Assembly (NCBI GenBank): GCA_024709185.1
Contig: JANJXE010000212.1
Span: forward strand, 1 to 5,014
From: Paludibacter sp.
GTDB lineage: Bacteria; Bacteroidota; Bacteroidia; Bacteroidales; Paludibacteraceae
Direction of reading: 5' to 3'
Length of the DNA: 5,014 nucleotides
In this document: in pieces, positions 1 through 5,014 of the stretch
Position numbering within the stretch: the stretch's first letter is position 1
How the letters are laid out: each line of letters begins with the position of its first letter
Translations under genes and position numbers: made by a program
Notes under the pieces: model-generated
Seen by the model: only the letters and a program-made list of their open reading frames with translations
Database searches by the model: none
What the model was told of the DNA's origin: nothing

Positions 1-1319
1 CAACGAGAGTGGTTGCTCCACTGGATGGCTCCCTGTACATCTTTGTTTATTAATACTCCGTATTGATTGAATCCAAGGAATCGGGGTTTGAAGACGCCAT
101 ATTTTGGAAGCCGGATAGTGGTTTCATAACTCTCAATGGAAGCAATCACCGGATCGGAGGGAGCTGAAGAAACAGCAAACAGTGAATTTGAAACGGCCCG
201 TTCAACACCATCACTCGGAACATTCATTTGTCCGAATTCTTTTACATACATTGAACTGGAACCACCTCCATCCATGTTAAAAGCGGTCCATGCACCGGCA
301 CTTTTCATAAGTTCTGCCAATTGTTTGGTAGTAACTCCTGCTGATGCACCCCGTCCATCCACCACGCAGAAAATCACTGTTTTCTGATCCTGAGAATAAC
401 CTACTGCCGTACGGGGATGCAGCTCGTTCCAGACCTGTGCAGTTTCTACCACTCCATCGACAAGCATAGCATTACGATTATCTCCACCAACCAGTTGCGA
501 CCAGTTCTTATACTGCCCGTTATAGTTGAGTGCCAGATTAATTTCAAGTTCATCATTTACTGCCAAGGTATTAAGTAACGCTGCAGAGGTACCATGACCC
601 GATAGAACGGCCATTCCTTTCGGGATGGTCATATTGCCTTTTCCCTGTTCAATTTTAGTAACTTTTACTTTTACCGGACCATTTATTGCCCAGGATTGTC
701 CTTGCACCAGTTCGACTAATACTTCTGTTCCAAAAGCATTTGTACGGGTAACTTTGCCATTATGTTGATTAAAAAGTACCAGTTGATTGGTCTCACGAAT
801 GTGATTAGCAGTGTGAAGGGTCCAGGTTTCGGAGCCTTTTTTTACCGTACCTGTATAGGTCATCACTCCGATAACAGGTATCTTATCGTTTTCAAAGGCG
901 ATTATTTTCCGGGCTGTTGTAGGTGGTTTTGCAAGTTCATAGTCGACAACGCAACCTCCCACAGGATAACCCACATAGCCTGTTGTAGCATAAAAATCGC
1001 CGTTGGTTCCTGCAAAATACACCGCTCCTTCCTTGCTTTTACGTTTGGCAAGTGCTGAAGGTTGTTCGCCGGTATAGATAGAATCACGACCCAGGGCAGC
1101 TCTGAAAGTTACATAGGGATTGGTAGCATCAATTTTCAGGAAATATACATCCAGTCGGTTATTACTCCTTAAACGCAGTGAAGTGTACCGGCTGCCTGGA
1201 CCTACCTTGTAATTGGCCAGGGTATCCAGCGTATAAGTTTTGCCATCGATGACAATAGCCTGAGCTGATGTGGATAAGATAGCGAATAATAAAGAAAGTA
1301 GAAGTAAAATGTGTTTCAT
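1..1319 (-). CDS. Secreted phosphodiester glycosidase (NAGPA/DUF2233 domain) protein, 3' end off the window
   Basis: The frame is open from ATG at 1319 to the left edge, giving 439 complete codons with no stop. Residues 1-21 form a signal peptide (MKH, a Leu-rich core, then Ala-Gln-Ala), so the protein is exported. The NAGPA/DUF2233 (PF09992) domain spans about residues 95-383. Its landmarks are GTNGDFY at 104-110, HPRTAVG at 301-307, CVVDGR at 318-323 and the signature NMDGGGSSSMYV starting at 349, followed by the closing ERAVSNSLFAV. Family members hydrolyse phosphodiester-linked sugars; the human relative uncovers mannose 6-phosphate on lysosomal enzymes. The substrate here is unknown. From about residue 387 a second, beta-rich module begins (LPKYG, then PRFLGFNQYG at 412-421), which looks Ig-like. 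The C-terminus, possibly with a sorting tail like its neighbours, is not visible. It lies 109 bases downstream of the propeller-like gene, behind a hairpin, so it may be expressed partly separately. Family assignment is firm; substrate and total length are open. Confidence 0.92.
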   Translation of the reverse strand, partial: MKHILLLLSLLFAILSTSAQAIVIDGKTYTLDTLANYKVGPGSRYTSLRLRSNNRLDVYFLKIDATNPYVTFRAALGRDSIYTGEQPSALAKRKSKEGAVYFAGTNGDFYATTGYVGYPVGGCVVDYELAKPPTTARKIIAFENDKIPVIGVMTYTGTVKKGSETWTLHTANHIRETNQLVLFNQHNGKVTRTNAFGTEVLVELVQGQSWAINGPVKVKVTKIEQGKGNMTIPKGMAVLSGHGTSAALLNTLAVNDELEINLALNYNGQYKNWSQLVGGDNRNAMLVDGVVETAQVWNELHPRTAVGYSQDQKTVIFCVVDGRGASAGVTTKQLAELMKSAGAWTAFNMDGGGSSSMYVKEFGQMNVPSDGVERAVSNSLFAVSSAPSDPVIASIESYETTIRLPKYGVFKPRFLGFNQYGVLINKDVQGAIQWSNHSR

Positions 1320-1369
1320 GGTATCAATATATCGGAAAAAGACATTGAAAAATAGATTCAGAAAAAGTT
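1320..1369 (-). other. AT-rich leader of the phosphodiester glycosidase gene, no clear promoter
   Basis: These 50 bases lie between the hairpin and the ATG at 1319. They are T-rich on the coding strand and have no purine-rich Shine-Dalgarno sequence, as is normal in Bacteroidota. TATTTTTC (1354 to 1347) differs by one base from the Bacteroidota -7 consensus TAnnTTTG, but no TTTG element sits at the proper distance upstream. If the hairpin does terminate transcription, a promoter should be in this interval; the sequence alone does not show a convincing one. Confidence 0.3.
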
Positions 1370-1416
1370 GAAACACTCCGGAGAGTGGGTAATTAACCAG
1401 CTTTCCGGAGTGTTTC
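1370..1416 (-). terminator. 13-bp perfect stem-loop after the propeller-like gene, probable intrinsic terminator
   Basis: GAAACACTCCGGA at 1370-1382 is exactly complementary to TCCGGAGTGTTTC at 1404-1416, leaving a 21-base loop. Read on the minus strand, the stem begins 12 bases after the stop codon of the 488-residue gene and is followed by AACTTTTTC, a modest T-run. Inside the loop GGT and ACC could form a small second hairpin around TAATT. Position and stem strength fit a terminator. The T-run starts three bases late and the loop is large, so a leaky terminator or an mRNA 3'-stabilising hairpin between the two genes is also possible. Confidence 0.6.
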
Positions 1417-1428
1417 TTAGTGGAAGAA

Positions 1429-2895
1429 TTAATTCAAAATTACTTTGCTGGCTTTTTGATTACCATCGGCGTCAATCAGTTTAACAACATAGATACCCGA
1501 ATTATCCATTGAAATTTCTTTAACATAGGCAGCACGTTTAACAAGCTGACCTGCAACGGTGTATACTTCAGCAGAAGCCACTTCGGAAGAAATTATAATT
1601 TTGGAGTCTTCGCCCCAAACATTGATTTGATCTAAGATTGTGTTTTGGGTGCTGCTGGGTGGTTCAATTACAAATTCGTACATTCCGTATCCAACTTCGC
1701 CTGTATAAATGTGAATTTTTGCCTTATTCCCAGATACTTCAACCGCGGGCATTGCTGTACGGTATGTGTTCGAGTCTGCAGAGGTCCCCATACCAGCTCT
1801 TGGAAAAGTCCAGAGACAGGTCAGACCGCTGAATTCTTTTCCAGCATCTGCAAATTGAAATAACCTAAATGAAGATGATGGGGTTCCTGCAGTATTTGTG
1901 GCAGCCATTACTATAAAATATTTGCCTTCAATTTCAAATTCTGCCAGCCCATTATGTCCCTGATTCATGTTTAAGTTTGTACCAGGTTCAGTAACTGAAT
2001 CAACTGTTTTACTAATATTGGCTTTAAATCCATCCACCACATTTCCATCCATGTCGCAAAGTACCGGTAACGTGGCATTTCCATCGATGTAGAAATAGTT
2101 TTCATCGAGAGGAAAAATTTGAGGTGCAGAACCAAGGTTAGCTAACTCTGCCAAATCTTTACCTGTTTCTTTTGAGTTATCTAGTTCGATAAGTGTCGGA
2201 ACACCTGCAACTCCATTATTGATATTCCATTTGTAAACTTCCATTGCAGTTGTCGATGCATTTGCAGCCATAATGATAGCTTTGCCGTTAACATCACCCC
2301 AAACGCCGAAGGCATCGAAACGCATGGTTGTCGCAGCTGGGAACAGAGTAGCTAAATCGGCCTGATCAATGACCAGGGTTCCGGTTCCATTGCTCAAATC
2401 AATTTTCCAAATCTGATATCTTCCTGCATTGGATGTAATCAGGTTGCCAACTAAAACGTTACCAGCATTGTCTATCTTAATGTCATTATTAGGTAGTGGC
2501 GCATAATAGGTACTGTCCGCAGTGTTGGCTTTATTTCTCCCTTTATAGGAAAAAACATTGGATGCCAATGGGATAGATGCTTCACGGGCACCAGTCTCAC
2601 CGTTTACCACAACAATCTGACATTCGGTTGCACTTTTACGGTATGAGAACAGCATTTTGCCATTTTTAACAGCCATACCACGTGCAGTAGCTGAAGGTGC
2701 CACAAAATCTGCAGCGACATTGTAATTGTTGAGCTTCTTGGAATAAAGCCATTTGCTGGTTAATTTCATTTCGCTGTTTGCACCTCTTGGGGTATAAACA
2801 AATGGATCCACTGATACAGCTGCCTGTGCAAACAGCTGATTTCCTGCAAGTACGCTTAATAGCAGTACAGCACCTAAAAGTAATTGTTTCTTCAT
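1429..2895 (-). CDS. Secreted beta-propeller-like protein with T9SS type A sorting domain, function unknown
   Basis: This complete gene encodes 488 residues from ATG at 2895 to TAA at 1429-1431. Residues 1-25 are a signal peptide (MKKQ, hydrophobic core, Ala-Gln-Ala). Residues about 60-411 hold a series of similar strand-turn units: NGKMLFSY (78-85), GNVLVGN then YQIWKIDLSNG (145-170), GKAIIMAA then MEVYKWNINNG (204-228), NYFYIDG then LCDMDGN (266-285), GKYFIVMAA then FRLFQFADAG (324-352), and KIHIYTG then MYEFVIEP (393-412). This pattern of a strand, a gap, an aromatic-rich strand and an NG or DG turn is typical of beta-propellers, here perhaps six or seven blades. Residues about 425-488 are a T9SS type A tail (SAEVYTVAGQLVKR, then SGIYVVKL, ending KASKVILN), so the protein is probably carried through the outer membrane and released or anchored at the surface. 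No catalytic motif is recognisable. It may belong to a Bacteroidota DUF family such as DUF4623, but that is a guess. It follows the GHL10 gene by 31 bases, which suggests co-transcription and a role in binding or handling the same glycan. Confidence 0.93.
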   Translation of the reverse strand: MKKQLLLGAVLLLSVLAGNQLFAQAAVSVDPFVYTPRGANSEMKLTSKWLYSKKLNNYNVAADFVAPSATARGMAVKNGKMLFSYRKSATECQIVVVNGETGAREASIPLASNVFSYKGRNKANTADSTYYAPLPNNDIKIDNAGNVLVGNLITSNAGRYQIWKIDLSNGTGTLVIDQADLATLFPAATTMRFDAFGVWGDVNGKAIIMAANASTTAMEVYKWNINNGVAGVPTLIELDNSKETGKDLAELANLGSAPQIFPLDENYFYIDGNATLPVLCDMDGNVVDGFKANISKTVDSVTEPGTNLNMNQGHNGLAEFEIEGKYFIVMAATNTAGTPSSSFRLFQFADAGKEFSGLTCLWTFPRAGMGTSADSNTYRTAMPAVEVSGNKAKIHIYTGEVGYGMYEFVIEPPSSTQNTILDQINVWGEDSKIIISSEVASAEVYTVAGQLVKRAAYVKEISMDNSGIYVVKLIDADGNQKASKVILN

Positions 2896-2926
2896 GATGA
2901 TAATAATTAAAAGTGTTGTTAATTAA
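2896..2926 (-). other. 31-base AT-rich spacer between the GHL10 and propeller-like genes
   Basis: The spacer is almost all A and T on the coding strand, has TTAATTAA just after the upstream stop codon, and ends TTATTATCATC before ATG at 2895. It has neither a Shine-Dalgarno sequence nor a terminator-like hairpin. Short length and lack of a terminator support one transcript covering both genes. An unstructured AT-rich leader is the usual Bacteroidota translation-start context and supports the chosen start. Confidence 0.55.
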
Positions 2927-5014
2927 TTAGTGATTATTAATTTTAAATGAATAAATTTTCTCCGGATTCCGGATTGTAACTATCCACATACCGGAAGTAG
3001 CTGTCCAACCCGGGTCTGCAATTAAATTCTCACCTTTTGTCAGCTGAACTTCTTTCGAACCGTGTAAGATTCCCGTTATGGAGTAGATGCTTATGTTTAC
3101 CTTATCAGCCTGCATAGATTCGATGGTTAAGCCACGATCCCCGGCACCTTTTCCCGAAAGGTAACAGCGATAAGGGCTGAGTTCGATAGTTTCCACACTG
3201 GTTGGAGCAGCTAAAACTACTTTCACTGCATTGGAAGGTTCCGACAAATCCTCTGCTCTGATTGCCCTTACCCGTAAGTAATACGTGTCGGGAATCAGGT
3301 TGTCAAACTGATAACAATAAGTGAAGGCATCCACATTTCTCAGAGTGGTTCCACGGGTAGGGAAAACCGGATCTTTTGATAACTCTGCCCTGAAACCTTT
3401 TGAGGGTTGTTGAGCCCAGCAGATCTGAATGCTGGTGCCAAAAATATTGGCATCGTTGGTCGGTGAGATAACAACAGGAACAGGAATATCCAAATCCCGG
3501 GTAGTGAATTGTACGGTTGCACTGGTCGCACTAAGCGAACCATCTGTCACCTTAACGCGTGCAAAGTAGGTTGTCGATGGAGTCAGCGTGCCTTCGGGCA
3601 ATGTGTACGACGAAACACTGGTCAGGTTCTTCGTGTGTACCATTTTAGATGTGCTGAACAAGGCATCGGTTGCAATATCCAAAATATAGCTTGCACCGGG
3701 TCCGGCAGCATCCCAGCTAATGGTCAGAGTCATCTCCTGTTGAGTGCTTTGATTCGCCGGAGAGTTGATTCCAAATATCTTGCTGGTAAAACCAACCGGA
3801 GAACTCCATACTGCCGGAGCATTGGCTTTTAACGCCCGAACTCTCATGTAATACGGTATGTCGGTCTTAATTTTCAAAATAGTACCGGAGTTAAACTCGG
3901 GCTGTTGGGTTTCGCGCGACGCCAAAAGGTTTGTAAATTGCGCATCGTAGGCCAGTTGCAACTGATAGGCATAAGCGCCTTCGACTGCATTCCAACGGAA
4001 GAAAGTGGGAAGTAATGCCTGTGAGTTGTTTGCCGGATAGCTGATTACAACCTGCCCGGCAGATGCAGCCGGTTGATTAAGAATCTGAATCGCTGATTCA
4101 TTTTCAAAGCCATCCACTACCGATACACCAATAAAGTGGGTGGCATCAGTGATAGCTGAGGACAACGTAAAGGAAGTGCCATAGCATATCCCCTGGAGTG
4201 ATGAAGCCTGATTAATTGCAGCGTTGCCTGCCGATTTTGGCGATGCATAAACAGCATACTTGAAGCCTGTTCCGGCAGTATTCCAGCTTAAAACAGTTCC
4301 GTTAAGTACAAGTCCTTCAGCCAAAGGAGGAAGTGCTGTGTTTTTCCATCCTACATTGGGTAGCAGTGCTTTGGATGTGAAAATGCTATTTTTAAGATAG
4401 CTGATAAAGCCACTGGTGTTTACTGTCTTGGAAGTTGCATAAAACACACTACCAGGGGCATCGTTCACATCGCTGCTACGGTTTACCCCAATCTGAGCTC
4501 CGATTTCGGTTCCGGTCCAGTTGGTAGCCTGCGGTGCTCTGGTTACTTCAGTTGATAATGTTCGCTCCAGTGATACCCTTTCTATACCTGAAACTGCTTC
4601 GGGCGATATCAGTTCTTCATTTATGCGATACTGTACATTCTGAGCAGGCGCTCCTGCAGCCATGTCCGAAAGCGAATGGCTAATGTATACGTGTCGGTTA
4701 AAGAATGGTGCCACATACGACCACCATTGCGTGATGGGGCGATAATCGGTCGATGAGCCAATTGTCCAGTAAACCTGTGGCGAAATGTAATCGATGGTCC
4801 CTTCACTAAGCCATGCCAGCGGGTCGGCATAAATCCCGTTGTACTGCCAGTCACTTCCAATCGGACAACGGGGAACACCGTACTTGTCAGCAACCGATTG
4901 AATAGTTCCTGCTACACCTGCCGGGCTGATTCCAAACCGAACCGCAGGGTTGGCAGCCTGAATCGCATCGTATACATCCTTAACCATCTTATTGACATTC
5001 TGTCGGCGCCAGTC
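2927..5014 (-). CDS. GHL10-type (DUF187) glycosyl hydrolase with four Fn3-like modules and T9SS-type tail, 5' end off the window
   Basis: The last 695 codons are visible, ending at TAA 2927-2929. The frame stays open through the right edge, so the Met codon at 4987 is internal: DWRRQNVNK precedes it and is part of the family motif. Residues 1 to about 230 (numbered from the edge) are the C-terminal part of a GHL10/PF02638 domain, with DWRRQNV, RFGISPAGV near 26-34, YADPLAWL near 62-69 and DYISPQVYW at 75-83. This family is unrelated to CAZy GH10 xylanases; E. coli DigH, a member, cleaves peptidoglycan strands lacking stem peptides. Four Fn3-like beta-sandwiches follow (about 232-312, 319-412, 413-508, 510-602). 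The last three share an opening S/YPxN or SPxN, a core Trp, D-x-x-F, and Y-x-x-RV near the end. Residues about 605-695 resemble a T9SS type A tail (VNISIYSITGI, then SGMWIVTI, ending YSFKINNH). The missing 5' part should encode the signal peptide and first half of the barrel. It is the upstream member of the probable operon. The glycan target is unknown. Confidence 0.93.
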   Translation of the reverse strand, partial: DWRRQNVNKMVKDVYDAIQAANPAVRFGISPAGVAGTIQSVADKYGVPRCPIGSDWQYNGIYADPLAWLSEGTIDYISPQVYWTIGSSTDYRPITQWWSYVAPFFNRHVYISHSLSDMAAGAPAQNVQYRINEELISPEAVSGIERVSLERTLSTEVTRAPQATNWTGTEIGAQIGVNRSSDVNDAPGSVFYATSKTVNTSGFISYLKNSIFTSKALLPNVGWKNTALPPLAEGLVLNGTVLSWNTAGTGFKYAVYASPKSAGNAAINQASSLQGICYGTSFTLSSAITDATHFIGVSVVDGFENESAIQILNQPAASAGQVVISYPANNSQALLPTFFRWNAVEGAYAYQLQLAYDAQFTNLLASRETQQPEFNSGTILKIKTDIPYYMRVRALKANAPAVWSSPVGFTSKIFGINSPANQSTQQEMTLTISWDAAGPGASYILDIATDALFSTSKMVHTKNLTSVSSYTLPEGTLTPSTTYFARVKVTDGSLSATSATVQFTTRDLDIPVPVVISPTNDANIFGTSIQICWAQQPSKGFRAELSKDPVFPTRGTTLRNVDAFTYCYQFDNLIPDTYYLRVRAIRAEDLSEPSNAVKVVLAAPTSVETIELSPYRCYLSGKGAGDRGLTIESMQADKVNISIYSITGILHGSKEVQLTKGENLIADPGWTATSGMWIVTIRNPEKIYSFKINNH

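Noticed and set aside
136..1058. Plus-strand open frames at 136-387 and 762-1058, and a minus-strand frame at 902-1087
   Set aside because: They overlap the phosphodiester glycosidase gene, whose frame carries clear family motifs throughout; their translations show no recognisable domain.
1347..1354. TATTTTTC as a Bacteroidota -7 promoter element
   Set aside because: It has one mismatch to TAnnTTTG, and no TTTG lies at the expected spacing upstream, where the hairpin stem is found instead. It is too weak to call.
1638..1863. Plus-strand open frames inside the 488-residue gene
   Set aside because: They lie antisense to a complete gene with a signal peptide, repeats and a sorting tail, and have low-complexity translations without a domain.
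2919..2926. Palindrome TTAATTAA as an operator
   Set aside because: Eight-base AT palindromes are expected by chance in an AT-rich spacer, and there is no second half-site or promoter beside it.
2961..2974. Tandem heptamer TCCGGAT twice
   Set aside because: It lies in coding sequence near the end of the GHL10 gene, has only two copies and no matching partner in a non-coding region, so chance is sufficient.
3340..4893. Open frames at 3340-3543, 3509-3832 and 4621-4893
   Set aside because: All lie inside the continuous GHL10 frame and are out-of-frame or antisense shadows.
4985..4987. ATG as the start codon of the GHL10 gene
   Set aside because: The frame continues open to the edge and the preceding nine codons give DWRRQNVNK, part of the conserved GHL10 motif. 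A real start would also need a signal peptide, which is absent here.
1..5014. Mobile elements, CRISPR arrays, tRNA or rRNA genes and riboswitches
   Set aside because: No transposase motif, regularly spaced repeat, cloverleaf or conserved RNA segment was seen, and nearly all of the window is coding.

Overview
The window reads as part of a Bacteroidota genome, most likely order Bacteroidales. Two of the three genes end in C-terminal domains of the type IX secretion system (T9SS) type A kind, which is confined to that phylum. The two visible starts have AT-rich leaders without a Shine-Dalgarno sequence, as is usual in Bacteroidota, and base composition is moderate. The genus cannot be named from this stretch.

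All the coding is on the minus strand, so the window is read from right to left. At the right edge (2927-5014) is the 3' part of a gene for a secreted, multidomain GHL10 (DUF187/PF02638-like) glycosyl hydrolase: the end of the catalytic domain, four fibronectin-III-like beta-sandwich modules and a T9SS-type tail. After 31 bases comes a complete 488-residue secreted protein (1429-2895). It has a signal peptide, a repetitive body that looks like a beta-propeller, and a clear T9SS tail, and its function is not known. A 109-base gap follows, holding a 13-bp perfect inverted repeat just after the stop codon, probably a terminator or 3'-end hairpin. The last gene (1-1319, running off the left edge) encodes a secreted protein with a NAGPA/DUF2233 phosphodiester glycosidase domain, followed by the beginning of a beta-rich module.

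Taken together, the genes look like a small set for exported or surface glycan processing: a glycan hydrolase, a probable propeller that may bind or present substrate, and an enzyme of a family that removes sugars linked through a phosphodiester. GHL10 proteins include E. coli DigH (YddW), which cuts denuded peptidoglycan strands, and NAGPA-domain proteins include the human mannose-6-phosphate uncovering enzyme. A cell-wall or phosphoglycan substrate is therefore possible but is inference only.

No RNA gene, insertion sequence, CRISPR array or plus-strand gene could be supported. Coding density is high, and the only non-coding stretches are 1320-1428 and 2896-2926.
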